Numbered from the stretch's first letter, positions 45,461-55,574 are shown. The stretch is DNA of 64,000 bases from an uncultured Bryobacterales bacterium (GCA_951813605.1 OX638379.1:496001-560000); one strand, 5' to 3'. Notes: generated by a model from the sequence alone, not told the origin. Numbers and translations are program-made.

Positions 45461-47835
45461 TCGCCGCGCGCTGACGGCTGCTTCCCCGGCTCTCGTGCAC
45501 TCATGCGAAATGGCATGCTGTTGACGATGCCTTCAACTAGGGCGGAAAACCGATAGTCGGCCCGCTCCATATTGCGTTGGATCTCGTTGATCGCTGGGTT
45601 GTCGTGGCGGTCGACACCACGGCCGAGCGCGTAGGTCAGCAGCTTTTTTGTCAGATTACGGGTGAAGGTGCCGGCCTCCGTATCAACGAGAATGCGCCGA
45701 AGCTCCCCGGGCGATTTGAATGAGAGTGCTCCGGGCAGCGTTCCGGAAGCGTCCACCGGCCGCTCGCCATCTTTCGTCCGCCACTTTCCGACTGCGTCGT
45801 AATTCTCCAGCCCGAACCCAATTGCATCCATGACCAAATGGCACGACATGCAGCCTTCGCTGGCTCTGTGGGCCTCGAGCTGCTCGCGCAGAGTGCCGTC
45901 GGTTTGGCCCTCCTGCACTTCGAGTTCCGGCACGTCGGGAGGTGGTGGGGGCGGGCTCTGCCCGAGTACTGTGTCAAGGACCCAGAGTCCGCGCATAACC
46001 GGGGAGGTGCGGGTCGGGTAAGAGGAAATCGTCAGCACGCTCGCTTGACCGAGAAGCCCGCCTCGCCGATTGTCCGGCAGATCGACCCGCCGGAACTCGT
46101 CGCCGGAAACGCCGTTGATGCCGTAGTGACGGGCCAGGCGCTCGTTCACAAAGGTGTAGTCGCTGTCGAGGAACTCGAGGATGCTTCGGTCGTTGCGGAC
46201 GACGCTCTCGAGAAAGAGTTCCGACTCGCGAAGCATCGCCTCTCGCAGCTCGTCATCGAACTCGGGAAACCGCGCAGCGTCGGGCTCTGACTGCGCCAGA
46301 TTGCGCAGTTGAAGCCACTGGCCTCCGAAGTTCTCGACAAGAGCGGCAGACTTCCGGTCCCCTAGCATGCGCTTCAATTGCTGCCCGAGACCCTCGGGAT
46401 TACGGAGTAGACCAGTCTCCGCAGCTTCCAAGAGTTCGTCGTCAGGCATGCTGCTCCAGAGGAAGTACGACAACCGGGTTGCCAATTCGTAACTGTCGAT
46501 ACTCCGGGCCCCGCCTTCGGTGCCGGGCGCCGCGTCCCTTTCGATCCGGAACAGGAACTGCGGCGACACAAGAACGGCCTGCAACACTGTCTGCAACATG
46601 CCCTCGAAACTCTGGCCGCCACGCATCGATTCCTCGGCAAGTTGCATTAGGCGGTGCATTTCCTCGTATGTGGGCGGTCGACGATAGGCTCGTCGAGCAA
46701 GTCGATCGACAATCGCCCCTGCGCAGGCGCGCCACGGCTCCTCGCCTTCGGGACGGCAGATAAGGATTCTGCGATGGCTCTCTGGCAATGGTCTGGGCTC
46801 GGCGTCGTACGGGCCGTTGATCTCCAGGTAGTCGACCCAAAGCTTGCGCTGGGCATACTCCGAGTTCGGATTCATGGACTTGCCCTCGAAGTCGATGAAT
46901 CCAAGCCAAATCTCCTTCTCCCCAGGATCGACAAGATGCGTGACTCGCTCGTTCCGGTCGAAGTACTGGCCGGCCTCGACGGCCTTGGTCGCCACCCGCC
47001 GCCCGTCGAGGCGCAATGTCATCAGTCGCGGCGGCGGGGGCTCCATGTCGGGAAGGTACCGTCCGTTGTCCTCGGATCGCTGGCGCCGGTCCACCGCGCC
47101 AAACGCGAACTCATAAAAGCCCTTGGCGGGAAACTTGAAGGTCAGGCCTATCGAGCCGTTCGCGGCGAACGGCGAGACCCTGCCGATCGCGGCGGAATTC
47201 TCAGTGTCTCGTACAGCCTGTATCCGGAATCGCGTCGCCTCGACCGTGCGGGGACGGTCCCAAACCGCCGCGCGGGCCAACTTGCCTGCCGCCTCGAGAT
47301 ATTTTTCCATCAATAGCGGAGAGACCGAGAGCACGTCGCCGATGTTGTCGAATCCGTAGCCGGAATCGTCAACTGGGAACGAGTCCGCTGGACTCAGATC
47401 AACGTGCAGCAGATCACGCACTGTGTTGTTGTATTCGGCTCGATTCAAGCGCCTAGCGGTGACTCGACCAGGCCGCGGCACGCGGTAGGCAGCCATTGCG
47501 CCGCGACGGCTCTGGATCCACGCAGCTACGCCTTCCACCGCCGACACTCCAGGACGCGGGCTTCCGGGGGGCGGCATTTTCCCAGCGCTCGTCATGCGCA
47601 GTACGTCGTCCCAGACGCCCGGATGCCTCAGGGCGTCTTCCTCGCCGCCAAACTGGTCTAGGCGCAACTCCGCCATCTGCATCTGTGCGCCGTGACACGC
47701 AGTGCAGTACGTAGCTAGAAATGGTTGGACCGTTCCCTCGAATGTAGTCGCAGTCACGCCCGCGGAAACCAGCGAGAAAAGGACCAGTATGCGTGGAAAC
47801 ACCGAGACCATTGTATTCCGCGAGGAGCCTTTCAA
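45457..47835 (-). CDS. Exported DUF1587/DUF1595/DUF1592/DUF1588/DUF1585 protein with heme motif
   Basis: A 792-residue exported protein of the PSCyt-type family frequent in Planctomycetes and Acidobacteria; enzymatic role not established. A signal peptide (SVFPRILVLFSLVSAGVTAT) is followed by a cytochrome-like stretch with TYCTACHGAQMQMAELRLDQ, a CxxCH heme site. Then come DUF1587 (RLNRAEYNNTVRDLLHVDLS), a carbohydrate-binding-like DUF1595 region, DUF1592 (RLSYFLWSSMPDDELLEAAE), DUF1588 (GRRGGLLGQASVL-like RRGGLLGQASVLTISSYPTR, TLREQLEAHRASEGCMSCH) and DUF1585 (LTYALGRGVDRHDNPAINE). A second CMSCH suggests another heme. The first Met at 47835 or the ninth at 47811 may start it. It diverges from pyc, 41 bases away. 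Confidence 0.88.
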   Translation of the reverse strand: MKGSSRNTMVSVFPRILVLFSLVSAGVTATTFEGTVQPFLATYCTACHGAQMQMAELRLDQFGGEEDALRHPGVWDDVLRMTSAGKMPPPGSPRPGVSAVEGVAAWIQSRRGAMAAYRVPRPGRVTARRLNRAEYNNTVRDLLHVDLSPADSFPVDDSGYGFDNIGDVLSVSPLLMEKYLEAAGKLARAAVWDRPRTVEATRFRIQAVRDTENSAAIGRVSPFAANGSIGLTFKFPAKGFYEFAFGAVDRRQRSEDNGRYLPDMEPPPPRLMTLRLDGRRVATKAVEAGQYFDRNERVTHLVDPGEKEIWLGFIDFEGKSMNPNSEYAQRKLWVDYLEINGPYDAEPRPLPESHRRILICRPEGEEPWRACAGAIVDRLARRAYRRPPTYEEMHRLMQLAEESMRGGQSFEGMLQTVLQAVLVSPQFLFRIERDAAPGTEGGARSIDSYELATRLSYFLWSSMPDDELLEAAETGLLRNPEGLGQQLKRMLGDRKSAALVENFGGQWLQLRNLAQSEPDAARFPEFDDELREAMLRESELFLESVVRNDRSILEFLDSDYTFVNERLARHYGINGVSGDEFRRVDLPDNRRGGLLGQASVLTISSYPTRTSPVMRGLWVLDTVLGQSPPPPPPDVPELEVQEGQTDGTLREQLEAHRASEGCMSCHLVMDAIGFGLENYDAVGKWRTKDGERPVDASGTLPGALSFKSPGELRRILVDTEAGTFTRNLTKKLLTYALGRGVDRHDNPAINEIQRNMERADYRFSALVEGIVNSMPFRMSAREPGKQPSARGD

Positions 47836-47876
47836 GGCCGAATCGCATCGGTTGCTAGCCTATGTTATACGGGCAT

Positions 47877-50800
47877 ATGCGTAAGATTCTTGCAGCTAAC
47901 CGGGGGGAAATTGCGATCCGCATCTTGCGGGCTGCGACCGAGCTCGGCCTTAGGACGGCCACGATTTACTCGAACGAGGATCGCCTCAGCCTGCACCGAT
48001 TCAAGGCGGACGAGGCCTACGAGGTAGGCGGGGGCAAGGGCCCTGTCGCGGCCTACCTCGATATCGACGGCATTGTCGCCCTCGCCAAGGACTGCGAGAT
48101 CGACGCCATTCACCCCGGTTACGGGTTCCTATCCGAGAACAGCGCCTTCGCCCGCGCCTGCGAGGAAGCCGGAATCAAATTCGTCGGGCCCACTCCCGGG
48201 TTGCTCAGCGCGCTCGGTGACAAGATGCAGGCCCGAGAGATCGCGATTCGGGCGGGCGTGCCGATCGTGCCCGGAACCGACCTAGCCGCGGACGACCCCT
48301 CGGAGGTGGGCAAGGCCGCGGAATCCATCGGCTATCCGCTAATTGTCAAGGCGTCGTTTGGCGGGGGCGGTCGAGGAATGCGTGTCGTTCGAAACCGCGA
48401 AGAGCTGGCGGAGAGAGTCGAGGAGGCTCGGACGGAGGCGCAGCGCACCTTTGGTGACGGCTCTGTCTTTCTGGAACGCTACGTCGCGCGAGCGCGGCAC
48501 ATAGAAGTGCAGGTTCTTGCGGATGAGCACGGGTCGATCGTGCATCTCTGGGAAAGAGATTGCTCCGTTCAGCGACGCCACCAGAAGGTCGTCGAACTCG
48601 CGCCGGCGGCGAACATCACGGACGAATTGCGCAGCAGCATCTGCGACGCAGCAATCCGGGTCACAAGAGCCTCGGGATACGTCAACGCTGGCACGGTCGA
48701 GTTTCTAGTCGATGCTGACACGGGGGAATGGTTCTTCATCGAGGTGAATCCCCGCATCCAGGTAGAGCACACCGTTACAGAGCAGATCACTGGCATCGAC
48801 ATCGTGCGGTCCCAGATCCTTGTTGCTCAGGGGTGTCGCCTGCACGATGCCCCCCTCAAGATCCCGCCCCAGCAAGAAATCCCGCGACGGGGGTTTGCCA
48901 TTCAGTGCCGGATCACCACCGAGGATCCCGAGGACGGATTCTCTCCCGACTACGGGCGTCTTCAAGCGTTTCGGTCCGCGGCGGGCTTGGGGATTCGCCT
49001 CGACGGTACCGCCTACCCAGGGGCGGTCTTGAGCCCGTTCTACGATTCGCTCCTCGTCAAGCTCACGGCTTGGGACTCCACGCTGCGTGGCGCGTGCGCG
49101 CGCGCCGACCGGGCGCTGCGGGAGTTCCGCATCCGGGGTGTCAAGACCAATATCCAGTTCCTCGAGAACGTTGTTAACCACAAGGCCTTCCAAGCGGGAA
49201 TAGTGACGACGGGCTTCCTTGACGAGACGCCCGAACTGCTTCGTTTTCAGCCCAGGCGGGACCGGGCGAACCGGCTGCTGAGCTTTATCGGAGACACCAT
49301 CGTGAACGGCAATGCGACGGTCGCCGACAAGGAGCGCCCGCGCAAGTTCGTGCCGCCGCCGGAAGTGCCCTTCGAGCGTGGCACTCAGCCTCCCTCGGGA
49401 ACCCGCCAGCTGCTTCGGAAGCTGGGGCCGGAGAGATTCTGCGAGTGGGTGATGAATCAGAAGCCCCTGCTCGTGACCGACACGACCTTCCGAGACGCGC
49501 ACCAGTCCCTGCTAGCGACCCGCGTTCGGACGTACGACCTGCTTGGCACAGCCCCAGCCGTGGCCAAGCGCCTCTCGAACCTTTTCAGCGTTGAAATGTG
49601 GGGTGGTGCGACATTCGATTCGGCGTTGCGATTCCTCTACGAGGACCCTTGGGAGCGATTGAGGCTTCTGCGCAAGGCGATCCCGAACATCTGCTTCCAG
49701 ATGCTTCTGCGGGCCTCGAACGCAGTCGGGTACACGAGCTATCCGGACAACGTCGTCAGGGACTTCACGATCGAGGCTGCTCGCCAGGGCATCGACGTGT
49801 TCCGCATATTCGATTCGCTCAACGATGTGCGCAACATGCAGGTGGCAATGGACGCGGTCCGAGGCACCGGCGCGATTTGCGAGCCCGCAATCTGCTACAC
49901 GGGCGACATCTGGGACCCGGGCCGCCCCAAGTACAGCCTGAACTACTACGTCGACCTCGCGTTGCGGCTCAAGCAGATGGGCGCGCACATGCTCGCCGTA
50001 AAGGATATGGCCGGGCTTTGCCGACCCTACGCCGGCTATGAACTGGTGAAAATTCTGCGAGAAGAGGTCGGCTTGCCCCTCCACTTCCACACGCACGATG
50101 CAAGCGGCCTGAACGCGGCAACGCTCCTGAAGGCGTCCGAGGCCGGTGTCGACGTGGTCGACGCCGCGATCGCCGCGCTTTCCGGATCGACAAGCCAGCC
50201 AAACCTCAACACCTTGGCCGGTTCTCTTGAAGGCACGCCTCGAGACCCCAAGCTTGACGCGAAAGCGCTCGGCGACTGCTCATTGTACTGGGAGACGGTG
50301 CGCACCTACTACCTGCCATTCGACAACGCGCCCAAGTCAGGTAGCGCGCGCCTCTACACCCACGAGATCCCCGGTGGCCAGTTCACCAACTTGCAGCAGC
50401 AGGCCGCCGCCATGGGTCTCGCCCAGCGCTGGCGCGATGTTGAGCAAATGTACGCTGACGTAAACCAACTGCTGGGAGATATCGTCAAGGTCACGCCGTC
50501 TAGCAAGGTTGTGGGCGATCTGGCATTGTTCCTGCTGACCAAGGGCATGACGTGCGACGAAGTCCGCAAGCTTCCCCCCGACCACAACGTGGGATTCCCG
50601 GACTCCGTCATCGACATGATGCGTGGTTCGCTCGGCGAGCCTCCCGGAGGCTGGCCAGAAGGGGTGCGGGAGATCCTGCTTTGCCGGAAGAAGCCGATTG
50701 AGGGTCGGGCCGGCGCGAGGCTTCCTGCGGCGGACATTGAAGTCGCGTCCGAGACAGCGGCTGAGCTACTCGGGAGAAAGCCGAGGCGAACCGACGCTCT

Positions 50801-51317
50801 TAGCTTCCTGCTGTACCCGGAAGTGTTCAGGGAATTCGCGGAGATTCAGCGCAACCACGCAGATGTGGGCGTGCTGCCAACGCCCGTGTTCTTCTACGGA
50901 TTGGACATGGACGGTGAGTGTTTCTTCGACATCGCGCCAGGAAAGCGGCTGATCGTGAAATTCCTCGCGCTTGGCGAGCCGCAGCCGAATGGAACGAGGA
51001 CAGTGTTCTTCGAACTCAACGGGCAGCCTCGCGAAGTGCGCGTTCGGGACCGGTCCCTGCAGGCCGCCCGACCCCCGGCCCGCAAAGCGTCCGGCGGGAA
51101 TCCCGGGCATGTCGGGGCCCCGACTCCCGGCTTGGTCACAGGGCTGTTCGTGGCCCCCGGAGAGGAAGTGGAAGCGAACGCCAAGCTGCTCACCCTCGAG
51201 GCAATGAAAATGCAGAGCACCATCTACGCGCCCAAACCGGGCAAGGTGCGCGAGATCTTGGTGAGCGCAGGGAGTCGGGTGCAGTCCAAGGATCTCTTGC
51301 TGGTCTTGGGGTTCTAG
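47877..51317 (+). CDS. pyc: Pyruvate carboxylase
   Basis: Biotin enzyme that makes oxaloacetate from pyruvate and bicarbonate. One polypeptide of about 1146 residues: biotin carboxylase (about 1-450) with KASFGGGGRGMRVVRNREEL and FIEVNPRIQVEHTVTEQITG; carboxyltransferase (about 525-800) with TFRDAHQSLLATRVRT, KDMAGL and LHFHTHDASGLNAATLLKAS; a PYC-type central domain; and the biotinyl domain with LEAMKMQSTIYAPKPGKV, whose Lys carries biotin. The start at 47877 puts the protein at the usual MRKILAANRGEIAIRILRAA; an ATG at 47862 would add five residues. ctaA begins four bases after the stop, so these two are co-transcribed. Confidence 0.97.
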   Translation: MRKILAANRGEIAIRILRAATELGLRTATIYSNEDRLSLHRFKADEAYEVGGGKGPVAAYLDIDGIVALAKDCEIDAIHPGYGFLSENSAFARACEEAGIKFVGPTPGLLSALGDKMQAREIAIRAGVPIVPGTDLAADDPSEVGKAAESIGYPLIVKASFGGGGRGMRVVRNREELAERVEEARTEAQRTFGDGSVFLERYVARARHIEVQVLADEHGSIVHLWERDCSVQRRHQKVVELAPAANITDELRSSICDAAIRVTRASGYVNAGTVEFLVDADTGEWFFIEVNPRIQVEHTVTEQITGIDIVRSQILVAQGCRLHDAPLKIPPQQEIPRRGFAIQCRITTEDPEDGFSPDYGRLQAFRSAAGLGIRLDGTAYPGAVLSPFYDSLLVKLTAWDSTLRGACARADRALREFRIRGVKTNIQFLENVVNHKAFQAGIVTTGFLDETPELLRFQPRRDRANRLLSFIGDTIVNGNATVADKERPRKFVPPPEVPFERGTQPPSGTRQLLRKLGPERFCEWVMNQKPLLVTDTTFRDAHQSLLATRVRTYDLLGTAPAVAKRLSNLFSVEMWGGATFDSALRFLYEDPWERLRLLRKAIPNICFQMLLRASNAVGYTSYPDNVVRDFTIEAARQGIDVFRIFDSLNDVRNMQVAMDAVRGTGAICEPAICYTGDIWDPGRPKYSLNYYVDLALRLKQMGAHMLAVKDMAGLCRPYAGYELVKILREEVGLPLHFHTHDASGLNAATLLKASEAGVDVVDAAIAALSGSTSQPNLNTLAGSLEGTPRDPKLDAKALGDCSLYWETVRTYYLPFDNAPKSGSARLYTHEIPGGQFTNLQQQAAAMGLAQRWRDVEQMYADVNQLLGDIVKVTPSSKVVGDLALFLLTKGMTCDEVRKLPPDHNVGFPDSVIDMMRGSLGEPPGGWPEGVREILLCRKKPIEGRAGARLPAADIEVASETAAELLGRKPRRTDALSFLLYPEVFREFAEIQRNHADVGVLPTPVFFYGLDMDGECFFDIAPGKRLIVKFLALGEPQPNGTRTVFFELNGQPREVRVRDRSLQAARPPARKASGGNPGHVGAPTPGLVTGLFVAPGEEVEANAKLLTLEAMKMQSTIYAPKPGKVREILVSAGSRVQSKDLLLVLGF

Positions 51318-51321
51318 CCGC

Positions 51322-52239
51322 GTGGGAGCGCGCGATTCGCGATTCACGGTCGCGGCTTGGCTCTTTCTCGCTTACTTGATTGCCGTGATCCTCTTTGGTG
51401 CATGGGTGCGCATCAGCCATTCCGGCGATGGCTGCGGGAGCAACTGGCCCACTTGTCATGGCGAGGTCGTTCCGACAGCCCCCTCGACTGCGACGCTTAT
51501 CGAATTCACGCACCGCCTGACTAGCGGGCTCTGCGGCGTTTTCGGCTTGTCAATGCTGGCTTGGTCGTGGAGGCGCTTCGGGCGAGGGCAGGTTACTAGC
51601 GCGGTCGCCCTCACCCTGCTGTTCATCGTCTTTGAGGGAGCGATCGGGGCCGGTTTGGTCTTGGGGGGATTGGTCGCAGAAGACGACTCGGCCGCCCGTG
51701 CGATCGTCATCTCGTTGCACCTGACAAACACGCTCGCTTTGACTGCATTCGCGGCCCTTGCTGCTTGGTATTCCGGGCAGCCGGATGCCGGGCAATTCCT
51801 GCCTAAGCGCAGGATCGCGTTCGCGATCGGACTCGGCTTGCTGGTAGCGACCTCGATGGGCGGGGCCGTCACCGCCTTGGGCGACACGCTGTTCCCCAAG
51901 GAGATGGTTGTTTCATCGGGCGTGTTTGCCGAGATCCGCGACGATCTTTCGGCAAGCAATCATTTCCTGGTTAGGCTGCGGTTGCTGCACCCGGCTCTCG
52001 CTATAGTCGCCGCCGGCTACCTGCTATGGCTCCTCGCGAGCGAGGCGAATGCAAACTTCTGGGCGCGGGCTGCGATGTACCTGGTTGCGGTCGAAGTGGC
52101 CGTCGGGTTCTTCAACATAGCCCTTTCCGCACCAGGCTGGCTACAGATAATGCATCTTCTCGGCGCGCAGGTACTTTGGGTGGCGCTGATCTTGTCCTGC
52201 GCGTCAATGGAGCGCGGTGCTCGGTCCAGAGTGCCGTGA
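51322..52239 (+). CDS. ctaA: Heme A synthase, COX15/CtaA
   Basis: Membrane enzyme that oxidises the C8 methyl group of heme O to make heme A for cytochrome aa3 oxidase. Eight membrane segments are predicted in 305 residues. The conserved GAWVRISHSGDGCGSNWPTC HGE segment with a CxxxxxxC pair, IEFTHRLTSGL, VISLHLTNTLALTAF and LRLLHPALAIVAAG carry the heme-binding histidines. The four-base gap behind pyc indicates an operon. No oxidase subunits are next to it. Starts with GTG at 51322. Confidence 0.9.
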   Translation: MGARDSRFTVAAWLFLAYLIAVILFGAWVRISHSGDGCGSNWPTCHGEVVPTAPSTATLIEFTHRLTSGLCGVFGLSMLAWSWRRFGRGQVTSAVALTLLFIVFEGAIGAGLVLGGLVAEDDSAARAIVISLHLTNTLALTAFAALAAWYSGQPDAGQFLPKRRIAFAIGLGLLVATSMGGAVTALGDTLFPKEMVVSSGVFAEIRDDLSASNHFLVRLRLLHPALAIVAAGYLLWLLASEANANFWARAAMYLVAVEVAVGFFNIALSAPGWLQIMHLLGAQVLWVALILSCASMERGARSRVP

Positions 52240-52428
52240 ACTCGGACGCTTCCAGGTCTTCGGTTGCGCCCTCGCGTCCAATCCCAAGCCCGCGCTCCAG
52301 AAGACCGACGGTCGCCGCTGCCAATGACAAGCTCATCTCTCGCCGTGTTGAGTTGCTTCAAGTAACATAGCTTGGGTCCTCATAAAGGATCCAACAGCCT
52401 GACCTCGTCGTCTGGCATGCGATGCCCT

Positions 52429-52632
52429 TGGCGGCTCAACTTCGACCTGATACTCGCGAAGAACTTCTAACGGGGCGAGCACTGGACGGACCAATTGCGC
52501 TGGGAGCTGTACGATTTCACCAACACGCCGACGCTCTTGCTGCATAATGGCAATTTCGGTAGCGAAGACTTCGACCTCGTAACCGGCGTGCTGGCCAACA
52601 GTTACTGTTTCGTGTAGATAGGGCTCCGGCAA
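52429..52632 (+). pseudogene. C-terminal fragment of a TonB-dependent receptor with stop codons
   Basis: Read in one frame: WRLNFDLILAKNF, TAA at 52468, RGEHWTDQLRWELYDFTNTP, LLHNGNFGSEDFDLVTGVLA, NSYCFV, TAG at 52615, IGLR. This is the end of a receptor-type barrel (relatives: LYNLFNTPQFGN, ...GRxxQFGLKLxF). The two stops are single-base changes from likely sense codons. No N-terminal part is present. So this is a dead remnant and unrelated to the neighbours; a hairpin lies at its end. Confidence 0.6.
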
Positions 52633-52644
52633 ATGCCGGGGCCC
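52621..52644 (+). terminator. Hairpin at the end of the TonB remnant
   Basis: GGGCTCCGGCA AA TGCCGGGGCCC pairs almost perfectly over about eleven bases with one T:G pair. It is followed by TTGG and only a weak T run, so termination in the usual intrinsic way is uncertain. Placement after the receptor remnant suggests it was that gene's terminator. Confidence 0.5.
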
Positions 52645-52715
52645 TTGGCCTTGTCTGGGGCAGGCTTTGCAATTCGGGTCTCTACGACTCTGCTCCCAAG
52701 GGAGGGGAACCTTAG

Positions 52716-55574
52716 ATGTCCATGAAACGAGTCGCTAGAATCGGCAGAGAGATGCGACCGGTGTTTTTGGTGCTGCTGGCCCTTGCCACCTGGGGATGTC
52801 AATTCACCGATCCGGTTCTAAAAGGCCCCTACCGTGTTCCGCAAGGATTCGTTGTGGAAGCCGCTGCCGCTGCCGACAGTGTCGGCTCACTCATCCAAGT
52901 GACTTTCGACGCCGAGGGGCGTCCTGTCGTTTCCAAGGAGCGCAGCCATCCCGTCCGGCTTCTCGACAACGACGGCGACGGCTTCTTTGAAGGCGAGCAG
53001 GTTGTTAGCGACGAGGTCGAGAACTGCCAGGGCATTTGGTTCGATGGCTCGACGCTGTACGCCAACTGCACCAATCCCGAAAACGGTGAGGCCTGCTTGT
53101 TCCGCCTGCCCGACGAGGATGGCGACGGAGTGGCTGACTCGCGGGAAATCATCGTGCAATACACCGGCCGCATCGGCGAGCACGGTCCTCACGACATCCG
53201 TCGTGCTCCGGACGGGTCGATGACCGTTCTAGTCGGCAATGGCACGTTCATCCCCGCCGAACGCATCAATGCTGACTCGCCGTTGCGCGATTACAGGGAA
53301 TCGCAACTGCTCTCACGGTACATGGACGCGCGGGGGCACGCCGTCGGACGGATGGCACCGGGAGGCGCGCTGTTCCGGGTGCAGGACGGCGGAGCGTCCT
53401 TCTCGCTACTGTTCGGCGGATTCCGCAACCCCTACAACCACGCCTACAGCTACGAGGGAGAGACGTTCACGTTCGATTCCGACATGGAGTGGGACATTAA
53501 CCTTCCTTGGTATCGCGAAGTGCGGACCGTTCATGGCATCCCTTCGGCCGACTATGGGTGGCGTACGGGTTCTGGCAAATTCCCTGCTTACTACCTCGAC
53601 TCGCTTCCTCCTGTTGATGATCTCGGCCGTGGTTCTCCCGTAGGCTTGGAGTTCTACCAAAGCTATGCGTACCCTGCGGAATATTTCGACGCTTTCCTGC
53701 AAGGCGACTGGTCTCGCGGAAGAGTTGTGCTTTCGAGGTTCAAGAGAGCTGGGGCGAGTTACGACCTAGCGGAACCGACATCCGATTTCATATACGGCGA
53801 GCCGCTGAACGTAACCGATCTCGCAGTCGGCCCGGATGGCATGGTTTATTTCACGATGGGAGGTCGCATGACGCAGGGCGGCTTCTACAGGGTGGCCTAC
53901 AAGGGGTATCGCACCAACACCAGCCGCCATCCGGGATCGGGAATCCTTTCTGTCGTCCGCCAGCCCCAGCCGCTCTCGGCGTTCAGCCACGCATACTTCG
54001 CGGCAAAGAAGAACGAAATGGGCGACGCTTGGGCTGCACAGCTTCAAGAGCTTGTCAGGGACGAGCTGGCTGAGACCGCAGACCGCATCCAAGCCCTTCA
54101 TCTGCTCCAGCGCCACGCCCCGAAGCCCGATGCGGTCCTAATTCGATCCGCCTACGAGAGCGAGGATCCATCGTTGCGGGCCGCCGCAATTTACGTCGTC
54201 GGCCAGCATGGCAGCGACCGCGCCAAGAGGATCGCTGCCGACGCGCTCCTAGATGCGGACCCGCTAGTACGCCGCCACGCCGCCGAGGCGCTACTGAGGA
54301 TCGGCGATCCAGAGTTTGCTGACCCCGAGCATCTGTACTCGCTCCTGAGAGATGGCGATCGCTTCGTTCGCTGGTCCGGACGCGTGGCCTTGGAGTCGAC
54401 ACCCCGTGCGAATTGGAAAGACCTTGTGATCGAGGAAGTGGATCCGATGGCCGCGGCTACGGGCCTGCTCGGCCTAGTGCGAACGGCTGAGAAACCCATC
54501 GAACTTGAGCCAGTCTTAGAGAAGGGCTTGTCGATGCTCCGACGCGACGGCCTCGACGCGGGATCAGAGGTTGCGTTGCTTCGCGCTTTTCATCTCGCCT
54601 GCTTGGAACTCATGGGAGGTTGCAGGCAAAGCCTGCGCAATCAGCTGTACGATATCGTGGCCCCGCGCTTCCCATCCGCAAACGAGCGGCTGAACAGGGA
54701 GTACGCGCTCACGATGGCCTATTCCGGCCGTCCGGAAGCGATCGCGAGCATCCTAGGCCAGATCCCGCCCGGTGACGAGAACCTAAAGTTGCAGATCCAC
54801 TACGTCTACGCCTTGCGCGAGATCAAGAACGGCTGGACAGCGGATCAGAAGCAGACGTTAGTGGCGTGGTTCCGCAAGGCCAAGGAATGGCGCGGAGGGG
54901 CGAGCTTCCCAGGGTTCATCAACCGTCTTTTCGAGTCGTCATTGGAGTTCTTCGACAAAGAGGAAACGGAGGCGGCGTACGCTGCCATTCCGGAGTACGC
55001 GCCCGTCGACGACGAGCGGATTCTAGCGGCGCTGCAACGCCGCTCAGACCATGTCATGCCAAACGTATTCGCTCGCAAGACAGGCACGATCCTCTACAGC
55101 AAGCAGGAAATCTTCGAGTACATGATGTACGACCCGATGACCACGGTGGCTAGGAGCGAGCAAGGCGTGCGAATCTTCGAGGAGGCGTGTTCGAAATGCC
55201 ATCGCTACGGCAACATAGGCAACGACTATGGACCTGACCTGACTACTATCGCCAACAGGTTCACACGGCGCGACTTGCTGGAAGCGACTCTTTGGCCTTC
55301 GAGAACGATTTCAGACCAGTACACCGCGTGGCGCATCGAGACCCAAGACGACGTTTACTCGGCGATGATCCTGGAGGAAGACGAGGAGTTCATCACCGTG
55401 CTCATTCCCGATCTGGAACGCCCTGTGTCGATTGCGAGAGCGAACATCGTTGACATGCGCGAATCGGAAGTCTCGATCATGCCGGACGGCCTCTTGGACA
55501 CGTACCAGATGCGTCAGACGGCCGCGCTATTCCGCCTGCTAGAGGAAACCCCCTCCGAACAGGGCGGGGATTGA
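52716..55574 (+). CDS. PVC-type heme-binding protein: beta-propeller, HEAT repeats, cytochrome c
   Basis: 952 residues, probably exported: the leader (FLVLLALATWGCQF) ends in a Cys that may be a lipobox. The first half (about 40-400) is a soluble-glucose-dehydrogenase-like propeller, with LDNDGDGFFEGEQVV, DEDGDGVADSREI, GEHGPHDIRRAPDGSM and FGGFRNPYNHAYSYEGE. HEAT-like repeats follow near 470-700 (PLVRRHAAEALLRIGDPEF). The C-terminus is a cytochrome c domain with FEEACSKCHRYGNIGNDYGP, one CxxCH. This arrangement is the 'PVC-type heme-binding CxxCH' family, a candidate pyrroloquinoline-quinone or metal dehydrogenase whose substrate is unknown. Start at 52716 ATG. Confidence 0.9.
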   Translation: MSMKRVARIGREMRPVFLVLLALATWGCQFTDPVLKGPYRVPQGFVVEAAAAADSVGSLIQVTFDAEGRPVVSKERSHPVRLLDNDGDGFFEGEQVVSDEVENCQGIWFDGSTLYANCTNPENGEACLFRLPDEDGDGVADSREIIVQYTGRIGEHGPHDIRRAPDGSMTVLVGNGTFIPAERINADSPLRDYRESQLLSRYMDARGHAVGRMAPGGALFRVQDGGASFSLLFGGFRNPYNHAYSYEGETFTFDSDMEWDINLPWYREVRTVHGIPSADYGWRTGSGKFPAYYLDSLPPVDDLGRGSPVGLEFYQSYAYPAEYFDAFLQGDWSRGRVVLSRFKRAGASYDLAEPTSDFIYGEPLNVTDLAVGPDGMVYFTMGGRMTQGGFYRVAYKGYRTNTSRHPGSGILSVVRQPQPLSAFSHAYFAAKKNEMGDAWAAQLQELVRDELAETADRIQALHLLQRHAPKPDAVLIRSAYESEDPSLRAAAIYVVGQHGSDRAKRIAADALLDADPLVRRHAAEALLRIGDPEFADPEHLYSLLRDGDRFVRWSGRVALESTPRANWKDLVIEEVDPMAAATGLLGLVRTAEKPIELEPVLEKGLSMLRRDGLDAGSEVALLRAFHLACLELMGGCRQSLRNQLYDIVAPRFPSANERLNREYALTMAYSGRPEAIASILGQIPPGDENLKLQIHYVYALREIKNGWTADQKQTLVAWFRKAKEWRGGASFPGFINRLFESSLEFFDKEETEAAYAAIPEYAPVDDERILAALQRRSDHVMPNVFARKTGTILYSKQEIFEYMMYDPMTTVARSEQGVRIFEEACSKCHRYGNIGNDYGPDLTTIANRFTRRDLLEATLWPSRTISDQYTAWRIETQDDVYSAMILEEDEEFITVLIPDLERPVSIARANIVDMRESEVSIMPDGLLDTYQMRQTAALFRLLEETPSEQGGD

